Positions 1 to 6,257 of a stretch of 39,292 bases of DNA are shown piece by piece. Where the stretch lies: the NCBI RefSeq assembly GCF_024158605.1, contig NZ_JAMZGM010000032.1, positions 1 to 39,292 on the forward strand. Direction: 5' to 3'. A program made the translations under genes and the position numbers. Numbering within the stretch: the stretch's first letter is position 1; each line of letters begins with the position of its first letter. Source of the DNA: Sebaldella sp. S0638. GTDB taxonomy: Bacteria > Fusobacteriota > Fusobacteriia > Fusobacteriales > Leptotrichiaceae. Below the pieces are notes generated by a model. The model was not told where the DNA came from. It made no database searches and worked only from the letters and a program-made list of their open reading frames with translations.

Positions 1-381
1 ATAGTGCGGATTTTTCATGGGTTTAAACATATAATATTAAATAAGAAAGCATTGTTTGAAAAGTGCCGTAAATTATAGTCTATAATTGAACCCTAAGTCA
101 AGGAGGTTGTAGAATTAAGCAAACAAAAATAAAAGAGCGTGTATGAGGTATTTTTAGCAGTAATTTTTTGAATATTATTATAGAAATTTTTATAATTGTT
201 TAGTAAACAATATATTGAATGTGTAAATTTCGTATGCTATAATTTTGAAAAGATTATTTTTTTCTGGGTAAAATGTTTTGATATATTTCAAAATTATTAA
301 ACAATGAAAAAAAAATTTTTTTTATTTATATTTTTTTTTAACAACTACAAATATAAAATACAGCAAAATTAAAATAAATTA

Positions 382-410
382 TTGACAAAAACCATGAAAA
401 ATAATAGAAT
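382..410 (+). promoter_or_regulatory. Sigma-70-type promoter of the M48 protease gene
   Basis: TTGACA at 382-387 and TAGAAT at 405-410 are separated by exactly 17 bases and lie 36 bases before the start codon. The rest of 1-445 is very AT-rich and I see no coding sequence in it. A second TATAAT at 81-86 has only a poorly spaced (19 nt) TTGAAA partner. Confidence 0.75.
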
Positions 411-445
411 TTTAGAAGGAATATAAAAAATCAGGAGGTATATGG

Positions 446-1261
446 GTGAAAAAGTTAAAATTATTATTGCTTACATTAGTAAGTATATTTGTGTTAGTAT
501 CATGTTCAAGTGCGCCTATCACAGGAAGACAGCAGCTGAAATTTGTTGACGATGAGAAACTTGCGAATGAATCATCAGCAGCTTACAGTGATTTTATTGC
601 ACAGGCAAAACAGCAAAATCTGCTTGCCAACAGTACAAATGACGGAAAAAGAGTGACGAATGTCGGAAATAAACTGTCAGTAGCAGTTGAAAAGTACCTT
701 AGAGAAAATGGTCAGGCTAATAAAGTAGACTATTTGAATTGGGAATTCAATTTAATAAAGTCAGATGACGTAAACGCATTCGCTATGCCTGGCGGTAAAA
801 TAGCATTTTATACAGGAATAATGCCTATAGCTAAAAATGATGCAGGGATAGCAGCTATTATGGGACATGAAATAGGTCACGTTATTGCAGGGCATCATGC
901 CGAAGGTAAAAGTAATGAAACTGCAGCAGGATTTGTAATGTTGGGGAAACAGGTTGCTGATATAGTAACTGGAGGAGCAACATCAGTAATCAGCAATGAT
1001 CTGGTTGGCCAGGGTCTTTCTCTGGGTCTGTTGAAATTCAACAGAACACAAGAGTACGAAGCAGATAAATATGGTATGATTTTCATGGCAATGGCAGGAT
1101 ATAATCCGGAAGAAGCACTTGCAGTATGGGAAAGAATGGCAGCTGCTGGATCGGCAGGCGGTCCTGAAATATTAAGTACACATCCGAATACTGAAAACAG
1201 AATCAAAAAAATGAAAGAATACTTACCGGAAGCAATGAAATATTACAATCAAAGTAAATAA
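446..1261 (+). CDS. M48-family zinc metalloprotease, lipoprotein
   Basis: This is probably a periplasmic, lipid-anchored M48 peptidase of the LoiP/BepA-like group, which is involved in outer-membrane protein quality control in other bacteria. The N-terminus is a type II signal peptide ending in the lipobox LVSC (Cys20), followed by the SAPITGRQQL stretch typical of these lipoproteins. The zinc site HEIGH is at residues 141-145, and the third ligand is likely the Glu of EYEADKYG further on; the DVNAFAMPGG motif is also characteristic. The start is GTG at 446, with AGGAGG at 433-438 placed 7 bases upstream; the ATG at 442 is out of frame. It is monocistronic, between its own promoter and a terminator. 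The family is clear; the substrate is not known. Confidence 0.92.
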   Translation: MKKLKLLLLTLVSIFVLVSCSSAPITGRQQLKFVDDEKLANESSAAYSDFIAQAKQQNLLANSTNDGKRVTNVGNKLSVAVEKYLRENGQANKVDYLNWEFNLIKSDDVNAFAMPGGKIAFYTGIMPIAKNDAGIAAIMGHEIGHVIAGHHAEGKSNETAAGFVMLGKQVADIVTGGATSVISNDLVGQGLSLGLLKFNRTQEYEADKYGMIFMAMAGYNPEEALAVWERMAAAGSAGGPEILSTHPNTENRIKKMKEYLPEAMKYYNQSK

Positions 1262-1270
1262 TTTAAAATA

Positions 1271-1304
1271 AAAAGAGCTGTTAAGTAATAATAACAGCTT
1301 TTTT
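1271..1304 (+). terminator. Intrinsic terminator after the M48 gene
   Basis: Arms AGCTGTTA (1276-1283) and TAACAGCT (1292-1299) enclose an 8-base loop and run into six Ts. Confidence 0.85.
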
Positions 1305-1396
1305 ATTTAGATATTTTTGAAATTCAGTTTTTATAATATGAAAATAATGTATATACAAATTCAAATAAAAATCAAAAAAATTACTAAGGGGGAGAA

Positions 1397-1597
1397 TGTT
1401 ATAATTTTTTTAACAAAACTGAGAGGAGGAAAATTTTTTAATTTGCCTGATATCTTATCTGCTGCATATTCAAAATAAGACAGGCAGGTGAGGTATGAAT
1501 GTTTTGACGTTAATACCCAAAATATGGATGCAGAAAACACAGGATTAGAAATGACTTTTTGTCTTTAATAAAATAGATTAAGAAATAAAAAAACAGA
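1397..1597 (+). other. Possible leader: extended -10, hairpin and tiny ORFs
   Basis: An extended -10 (TGTTATAAT, 1397-1405) precedes a hairpin formed by GCCTG plus TCTTAT (1445-1449, 1453-1458) and ATAAGA plus CAGGC (1475-1485). AGGTGAGG then sits just before an ATG at 1495 that opens only 17 codons; another frame from a GTG at 1488 opens 26 codons. No peptide is recognisable. It may be the untranslated leader of the small gene at 1598 or the scar of an older gene. Confidence 0.35.
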
Positions 1598-1798
1598 ATG
1601 AAGAAACTAGATGATGAGATAAGAGAAATTTATGAAGCTTTGGAAACATTAAATGAAGGAAAGAAAGAAAAGTTTGATATATTTTCCCAGAATGAGGATA
1701 CGTTGGTGGGAGAATTGGAAAAGCTGAAATTCAGCTATTTTAAAAAAGGCTTTATTGCATGTTTGTTACATGACGAAGAAAACTCTGTCTCAAAATAA
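1598..1798 (+). CDS. Small acidic helical protein of unknown function
   Basis: A 66-residue, charged, predicted helical protein with no signal peptide or membrane segment. The second half, with a KLKFSYFKKGFIACLLHDEE stretch after a central helix, resembles in outline small phage/plasmid-type DUF6809-like proteins, but this is a visual resemblance only. The ribosome binding site is poor (only AACAG before the ATG), which lowers confidence in the start. It ends just before a bidirectional terminator shared with the convergent XRE repressor. The pairing with a CI-like regulator hints at a phage or plasmid remnant, which is inference. Confidence 0.5.
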   Translation: MKKLDDEIREIYEALETLNEGKKEKFDIFSQNEDTLVGELEKLKFSYFKKGFIACLLHDEENSVSK

Positions 1799-1824
1799 AT
1801 TTTAGAGAAAAATAAAAGATAAAA

Positions 1825-1850
1825 AAAATGGGCTGTAAAAAGCTCATTTT
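1825..1850. terminator. Bidirectional terminator between convergent genes
   Basis: AAAATGGGCT (1825-1834) pairs with AGCTCATTTT (1841-1850) with one G-U pair around a 6-base loop. A- and T-runs on either side let it work for both strands, ending the small ORF and the XRE gene. Confidence 0.75.
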
Positions 1851-2479
1851 TATAAATTATAATTAATTATTGCAACAACTTTTCCAAGAATTTTTACATC
1901 ACTTAGGTTATTAAATACTGTAATTTTTTTATCAAAATAATTTATTAAAACAATGGTTTTCTCTTTTTTATAATAGTTGCTTATAAAGATATCATCCTGA
2001 TTTTTAAAAACTCCGATATCTTTAGTGTTAAGAACTTTTATTTCAGGATTAAATATAACGACATACTCTTTGTTAAACTCTATTGCCCTACAAACTTTTG
2101 AAACATAAGGAAATTTTAGAAAATCTTTTGAGTATGTACTGTTAATTTCATTAAAACTGTTAAAAGGAACAATTTCAATTTCCTCTTTTTCAAGCTCTTT
2201 TTTAGTCGAGAGAGTGGTATAATAGTTCAGAATATCATCTTCTGTTATGTAATTAATCAAATTATACAAGGTCAAAAGATTAATCGCATAAAAGTCTGCA
2301 AGGGACTTTAGAATCAAGGGGTTTATACGTAGAATAGTCCCTTGTTCAAGTCTGCTCAATGTTGCAGAATCTATGCCGGTAGCCTTCTCAAGTTCCTTGA
2401 AAGTAAGCTCTTTTTTGTGTCGCAGTTCCTTTAGGATTTCTCCCAGTTTCAAAGCATCGTTATATGTAACCTTAAACAT
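1850..2479 (-). CDS. XRE-family (CI-like) transcriptional repressor with degenerate S24-like tail
   Basis: 209-residue DNA-binding regulator. An HTH_3 domain occupies about residues 8-65, with the LGEILKELRHKKELTFKELE and SATLSRLEQG signatures. The C-terminal half ends in ILGKVVAIINYNL, which resembles the last strands of LexA/CI (S24) peptidase domains. I find no GDSM-type serine or matching catalytic lysine, so self-cleavage is unlikely. The start is ATG at 2479, preceded by AGGGGGA at good spacing; a longer frame starting at 2521 would run through this ribosome binding site and is rejected. A perfect 15-bp palindrome just upstream (2517-2531) may be its operator. Its targets are unknown; autoregulation is inferred. 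Confidence 0.8.
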   Translation of the reverse strand: MFKVTYNDALKLGEILKELRHKKELTFKELEKATGIDSATLSRLEQGTILRINPLILKSLADFYAINLLTLYNLINYITEDDILNYYTTLSTKKELEKEEIEIVPFNSFNEINSTYSKDFLKFPYVSKVCRAIEFNKEYVVIFNPEIKVLNTKDIGVFKNQDDIFISNYYKKEKTIVLINYFDKKITVFNNLSDVKILGKVVAIINYNL

Positions 2480-2516
2480 AGTAATTCCCCCTATGACGCA
2501 ATATTTATTAGAATAT

Positions 2517-2531
2517 AACATTTTAAATGTT
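2517..2531. promoter_or_regulatory. Palindromic operator candidate for the XRE repressor
   Basis: AACATTTTAAATGTT is a perfect palindrome of 7-bp arms around one T. On the minus strand it lies just downstream of a TTTACA (-35-like, 2536-2531) and before TATTCT (2515-2510), so a bound repressor would block the gene's own promoter. The promoter spacing (15) is short, so this is tentative. Confidence 0.45.
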
Positions 2532-2695
2532 GTAAATAATCAATAAAATCATAAAAAAAGATTTTAGTCAATCAAAAAAAAATAATTAATAAAAATTGAC
2601 CGCAATGATAATTTTTTAATTATTTAATCTCAATATATATGTTGCTAAATTTTTCAGATAATACTCAATAAAAATAAAAAAAATGTTTTTGATCA

Positions 2696-2724
2696 TTGAC
2701 AAAAAAGAGAAAAAATAGTATAAA
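2696..2724 (+). promoter_or_regulatory. Consensus promoter with no downstream protein gene
   Basis: TTGACA (2696-2701), a 17-base spacer and TATAAA (2719-2724). The next plus-strand gene begins at 4101 and has its own promoter, so this promoter probably drives a noncoding RNA. Confidence 0.6.
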
Positions 2725-2922
2725 ATATTTATTAGTAAAAAAAAGAGATTCTATATTTTTAAAGCTGAAATAAATTTAAAAATTTTATCCGTATATCATT
2801 TATTTCACTTTTTATTAACAAATTTAGTAAAAAAATTCAGCTTACAGATTTTTTTATTTTGTAAAGAAAACCTCCGGAATTTAATAAATATAATATTAAA
2901 CTAAAATCTGGCTGGGAAACAG

Positions 2923-2969
2923 AATAAATGAAGTGTTATAAAATAATATTTTAGAAGACTTCATTTATT
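2923..2969. repeat. 12-bp perfect inverted repeat
   Basis: AATAAATGAAGT (2923-2934) and ACTTCATTTATT (2958-2969) are exact reverse complements separated by 23 bases. It is preceded by a small TCTG...CAGA hairpin at 2907-2923. Confidence 0.6.
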
Positions 2970-3033
2970 TTCTTGTATTGGTTATGAAGATTTTGTAATA
3001 TAAAACGGATAAAAAAATAATATCAAATAAAAT

Positions 3034-3085
3034 AGAACTAGAAAACGCATGTGAGGGGTAAGCTGTGTTACTGGTTCTGTTTTTA
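3034..3085 (+). terminator. Terminator-like long hairpin
   Basis: AGAACTAG (3034-3041) pairs with CTGGTTCT (3071-3078) and AACGCA (3044-3049) with TGTGTT (3064-3069), leaving a 14-base G-rich loop (3050-3063). GTTTTTAT follows. It would end a transcript from the 2696 promoter. Confidence 0.5.
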
Positions 3086-3109
3086 TATACTGGTTTTTTA
3101 TTTGTTAAT

Positions 3110-3145
3110 AAAAAATGACACATTACTATTGCAGTAAAGTGTCAT
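3110..3145 (-). terminator. Terminator of the Spy/CpxP-like gene
   Basis: ATGACAC (3115-3121) and GTGTCAT (3139-3145) form the stem with additional internal pairing. Read on the minus strand it is followed by six Ts. Confidence 0.75.
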
Positions 3146-3185
3146 AACAGTTTATAGCTAAATATTTTTTAGAAAATATCTGCTG

Positions 3186-3773
3186 CTAAAAAATATTTTT
3201 ATCCTGAATAACTGCGAGCTGATCTTGTGAAAGAAGAGCAGCAATTTTATCATTTCTTACTTTTTTTAATTCATTATACTGATCTGTAAAATCATCATTT
3301 GCCAGATTTTGTTCAACCAGACCATCAATCTTTCTCTGGAATTCTCCTTCATATCTTAGAATACCTGATTTTTGCTCATGTGTAAGATCCAGCGAACTTA
3401 TAACATCAGCAATTTTATTGTTTCTTTCTTCAAATTCAAGTCTTTTTTCATTCATAAAAGTGTTATATTTTTTCATTTGTTCGTGTGACAAAACTTTAAA
3501 AATTTCTTCTTTTCTTGATGTTCTAAGTGAATTTAACGAAGAAACTTTCTTGGTATAGCTGAAAGGCTGGTTTGCCACTTCTTCTGCCTTTAACTGATAT
3601 TTAGTGAATATTTTGTTCAATTCTTTCTGCTGTTTATCAGAAGCATTAATAGCCGTAAAAAGCTCTGTTTTATTTATTTTCAGAGTATACACTTTTTTAT
3701 AATAATCAGAAAGCGAGAATGAAATATTAAACAAAAAAACAACAATTAATATTCTAAATAAAATTTTTCTCAT
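3186..3773 (-). CDS. Exported Spy/CpxP-like helical protein with LTxxQ-type repeats
   Basis: 195 residues with an N-terminal signal peptide (hydrophobic residues about 5-20) and an otherwise all-helical, charged mature part. It contains repeated motifs of the LTxxQ kind known from Spy/CpxP periplasmic chaperones: LSHEQMKKY, LTHEQKSGI and LSQDQLAVI, with a weaker SDKQQKELN near the start. A role as a periplasmic envelope-stress chaperone or adaptor is inferred from this pattern. AAGGAG lies 5-6 bases before the ATG at 3773. It is monocistronic, with its own terminator. No two-component system is adjacent. Confidence 0.6.
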   Translation of the reverse strand: MRKILFRILIVVFLFNISFSLSDYYKKVYTLKINKTELFTAINASDKQQKELNKIFTKYQLKAEEVANQPFSYTKKVSSLNSLRTSRKEEIFKVLSHEQMKKYNTFMNEKRLEFEERNNKIADVISSLDLTHEQKSGILRYEGEFQRKIDGLVEQNLANDDFTDQYNELKKVRNDKIAALLSQDQLAVIQDKNIF

Positions 3774-4022
3774 TTTAGCTCCTTAAAAATAATATTTTAC
3801 ATAATTATAGCATAAATTATAAAAAAAATGAATTTATTAGGGTGAATATTATCAATGTCAAAGTTATGCACTGGGAAAAAATATCAGGAAAGAAAATTTT
3901 AAAGTAAGAAATATCAGATATAACTTTTGAAAATATGTGTTTTGTTTTCTGTAATATAAAAGAATATTATATGATAAAAATAATAAGAATAAAATATAAA
4001 TAAAATATAAATTAAATTTGTC

Positions 4023-4052
4023 TTGACTATTTTGGCGGAATAGATATATAAT
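4023..4052 (+). promoter_or_regulatory. Promoter of the DUF4760-like gene
   Basis: TTGACT (4023-4028), an 18-base spacer and TATAAT (4047-4052), about 50 bases before the start codon. Confidence 0.6.
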
Positions 4053-4100
4053 GATTTATAAAAAAAATTTTTTAATGAGTGTAGAATCTGGGGGGATTAT

Positions 4101-4868
4101 GTGGAGTTTAAAGAATTTTTTCAAATGCTGACAATTATGTTATCGGTGTTTTTCATGTATCGCCAAATAAAAAATTCCAATAAACAGAAAGAAAAAGAAT
4201 ATGATTACAAAAGAAAAGAAAAAGCTGTGGAAATGGCAGTTGTTTTCCAGAAAATGCTAAAGGAAGTGTCATATATTGTAGGTATCCTGGAAAAAACAAA
4301 AATAAAAGAAATGTATCATGACAGAATTAAGTTTAATGAATTAAAAGAATTCGACTATGAAGAACTAATTTCAAAGTTCGGAAAAAATGCAATCAGAGAA
4401 ATAAAAGGAGCGGATATACTCGAAACAGTGAGTATTAATGATGCAGCAAATTTATATATAAGATATAATTACGCAGATGAAAATTTTTTGAAACTTTGTG
4501 ACAGTCAGGAAACTGAGAAAATATCTTTATTTATTATGAATGATTTTTTTGAACGTAAATCCAGAGTGCTAAATAAATTAGAATGGTTCTCGATGAATTT
4601 TACATCAGGACTTGCAGACGAATCTGTGGTATATCAGTCGCTTCATCAGGTATATTTGAGTTTTGTGAAGCTTTTTCATTTTGAAATATCAATAAAAAAT
4701 AAAGAAGGACCAAAAGATAAATACTACTGTAATATTATAGATCTGTACAGAGAATGGGCAGAGCATTATGAAAGGGCTTTGGAGAGAGAAACGAATGCAC
4801 AAAGGGAATTTGAAGATAAAATGAATGATAATATCAGAAAAACTGATAAATTTAGCATCAAATATTGA
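4101..4868 (+). CDS. Membrane-anchored protein, DUF4760-like
   Basis: 255 residues. One N-terminal membrane segment (about residues 5-20, QMLTIMLSVFFMYRQIK) is followed by a lysine-rich cytoplasmic helix and a globular helical domain. The stretch VLNKLEWFSMNFTSGLADES, followed by a hydrophobic helix, resembles the core of DUF4760 proteins, whose function is unknown. The start is GTG at 4101 behind GGGGGA; the overlapping ATG at 4099 is in another frame and stops after ten codons. It may form a transcript with the 29-codon ORF that follows. The annotation rests on pattern resemblance only. Confidence 0.6.
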   Translation: MEFKEFFQMLTIMLSVFFMYRQIKNSNKQKEKEYDYKRKEKAVEMAVVFQKMLKEVSYIVGILEKTKIKEMYHDRIKFNELKEFDYEELISKFGKNAIREIKGADILETVSINDAANLYIRYNYADENFLKLCDSQETEKISLFIMNDFFERKSRVLNKLEWFSMNFTSGLADESVVYQSLHQVYLSFVKLFHFEISIKNKEGPKDKYYCNIIDLYREWAEHYERALERETNAQREFEDKMNDNIRKTDKFSIKY

Positions 4869-4913
4869 TTTTTTAATAAAAATATAGTATTTTAAAAGAA
4901 AGGGTGTGATTAT

Positions 4914-5003
4914 ATGTGGCATAAAGTTTGTGATTTTATAACTTTGGATCCTAAATGGGATGATCAGGAAGAAACAGATAATAACAGCGGGAAAGACAGT
5001 TGA
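4914..5003 (+). CDS. Possible 29-residue small protein
   Basis: A short frame reading MWHKVCDFITLDPKWDD and then an acidic tail, with AAGGGTG 8-9 bases before the ATG. It lies between the DUF4760-like gene and a terminator at 5056. Nothing is recognisable in it; its compact placement is the only support. Confidence 0.3.
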   Translation: MWHKVCDFITLDPKWDDQEETDNNSGKDS

Positions 5004-5055
5004 CACAGAATAAAATAATTTTGTATAACTAAAATTACAGTTATTATCTTATGTA

Positions 5056-5083
5056 AAAACAGGAAAACTTTATTCCTGTTTTG
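5056..5083 (+). terminator. Terminator-like hairpin
   Basis: AAAACAGGAA (5056-5065) and TTCCTGTTTT (5073-5082), a perfect 10-bp stem with a 7-base loop. The U tract is provided by the stem's own TTTT. Confidence 0.65.
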
Positions 5084-5140
5084 ATTGCATGTATTTAGAA
5101 AATAAAATTAGTATTTATAAAAGTATGGAGCAGAGCTGAA

Positions 5141-5824
5141 ATGAAAAAAATTATATTTATGTTATTAATTACGATACTGACTGTATTATCCTGCGGAAGT
5201 AAAACGGATAATACAGATAAGAAAAATGAAATGAATAAAAAATACTCTGATTTCTGGGTATACTTTAAAAGTGTAGAAGGAAAAGCAGAAAATATTTCAA
5301 AATTAAATCCGGAAGAACAAAAAGCATTACTGAGCGGCCTAAAGGAAAAGCTTGTAAAGATTGATTATAATCTTGATGTAGAGTTATCAGGTGAGAAAAA
5401 AGAACTGTTTGTTACATCAGGAGGAATAAAAAGCAGTTTTTCCAGTGTGAAAAATCTGGCAGAGTCAGCTCCGAAAGATCTGGGCTGGAAAGTAACAGCA
5501 TTTAAACAGAGAAAGGAACTGCCTTTTACTCTTTCATTTGATAAGACCTTTTCTGTAAATTCAGAAAATATTATGTTCAAAACAGCTGAAGATGGTGAAT
5601 ATCTGAATATTACAGTCTTTTTTGAAGGTCAGGATGTACTTCAGGATGAACAAAAGAAACAGGTTATGTTTGAGTTTCTGGACGGAATAATTGGAGAATA
5701 TGATACAGAAACATACATAGGGACTATAGATATAGACAGCGGTCCTGACAGTACTTTTGTAAGTGCTGAAAAATTTAGGGAAACTGTGGATAATTTTAAG
5801 AAAAAAGTAAAAAGGACAGAATGA
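5141..5824 (+). CDS. Lipoprotein of unknown function
   Basis: 227 residues. A type II signal peptide ends in LTVLSC (lipidated Cys18), followed by a charged linker and an alpha/beta domain. The segment KELFVTSGGIKSSFSSVKNL followed by ESAPKDLGWKVTAFKQR resembles an uncharacterised, widely distributed bacterial family that I recall by its AP.L.GW.V.AF+.R pattern; I cannot name it. The second half (EYLNITVFFE, then IIGEYDTETYIGTIDI) supports one folded domain rather than a repeat protein. The ribosome binding site is weak. It lies upstream of the T-box promoter and is transcribed separately. Confidence 0.65.
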   Translation: MKKIIFMLLITILTVLSCGSKTDNTDKKNEMNKKYSDFWVYFKSVEGKAENISKLNPEEQKALLSGLKEKLVKIDYNLDVELSGEKKELFVTSGGIKSSFSSVKNLAESAPKDLGWKVTAFKQRKELPFTLSFDKTFSVNSENIMFKTAEDGEYLNITVFFEGQDVLQDEQKKQVMFEFLDGIIGEYDTETYIGTIDIDSGPDSTFVSAEKFRETVDNFKKKVKRTE

Positions 5825-5880
5825 ATCAATTGTATAATAAACGTATATATCAATTATCTAAAAAATATATCGTTATACAA

Positions 5881-5909
5881 TTGACATATTAATGAAATAG
5901 AACTATAAT
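5881..5909 (+). promoter_or_regulatory. Perfect consensus promoter of the T-box/asnB unit
   Basis: TTGACA (5881-5886), exactly 17 bases, TATAAT (5904-5909). Transcription should begin near 5916, just before the T-box leader. Confidence 0.85.
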
Positions 5910-5915
5910 AGATTA

Positions 5916-6218
5916 CAATCTTAAAATAAAGGCTGAGAAGAGGAGAGTAACTTTAGTCAGAAGCTTTGAGCGAATTAGGGATGGTGAGAGCCTAATTAGT
6001 GGAGTCTAAAGTGAAGAACACCTTGGAGCTGTCTACCGAAAACTTATTGTTAGTAGGCTAGAACGTAGACCAATGACGTTAGAATTGGCGGGTATCGAGT
6101 ACTCAAAGAAGTATTTCCGTACCATGTAACTAAATATGACAGATATAATACTGTTATTTCTATAATTGTAGATTATTAATTTTAGTTATATAGGTAAACC
6201 CGCGATGCGGGTTTTTTT
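5916..6218 (+). promoter_or_regulatory. T-box riboswitch leader, specifier AAC (Asn), controlling asnB
   Basis: This 5' leader senses uncharged tRNA-Asn. Visible T-box hallmarks in order are GAGGAGAGTAA (stem I base), GAGCGAATTAGGGATGGTGA with the following complementary AGCCTAATT (distal stem I), GTGAAGAACACCTTGGAGC (specifier loop, with AAC at 6017-6019 in the standard place before ACC), and the AGTAGGCTAGAACG...CGTTA block of stems II/III. TGGC at 6086-6089 could pair with a GCCA tRNA 3' end, as expected for tRNA-Asn with discriminator G. The terminator is AAACCCGC / GCGGGTTT (6196-6203, 6207-6214) plus a T-run. GCGGGT at 6089-6094 is complementary to the terminator's left arm. The exact antiterminator fold is unresolved. 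Confidence 0.85.
6196..6218 (+). terminator. Regulated terminator of the T-box leader
   Basis: AAACCCGC (6196-6203), loop GAT, GCGGGTTT (6207-6214) and a T-run. It is placed about 40 bases before the asnB start, as expected for T-box attenuation. Confidence 0.85.
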
Positions 6219-6257
6219 GTATTCGATGCATAAATTTAATTACAGGGAGTGATCAGG

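Larger units (their letters stand above)
2731..3085 (+). ncRNA. Candidate structured noncoding transcript(s)
   Basis: No coding frame is apparent on either strand from 2532 to 3109. Downstream of the 2696 promoter are several perfect inverted repeats: TGAAATAAAT (2766-2775) with ATTTATTTCA (2798-2807), followed by CTTTTTATT; AAGCTGAA (2762-2769) with TTCAGCTT (2836-2843), followed by a T-run; AATAAATGAAGT (2923-2934) with ACTTCATTTATT (2958-2969); and a terminator-like hairpin at 3034-3085. The first two overlap at 2766-2769 and cannot both form completely. Whether this is one RNA of about 350 nt or a shorter one ending near 2858 cannot be told from sequence. I recognise no known family. Confidence 0.35.
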
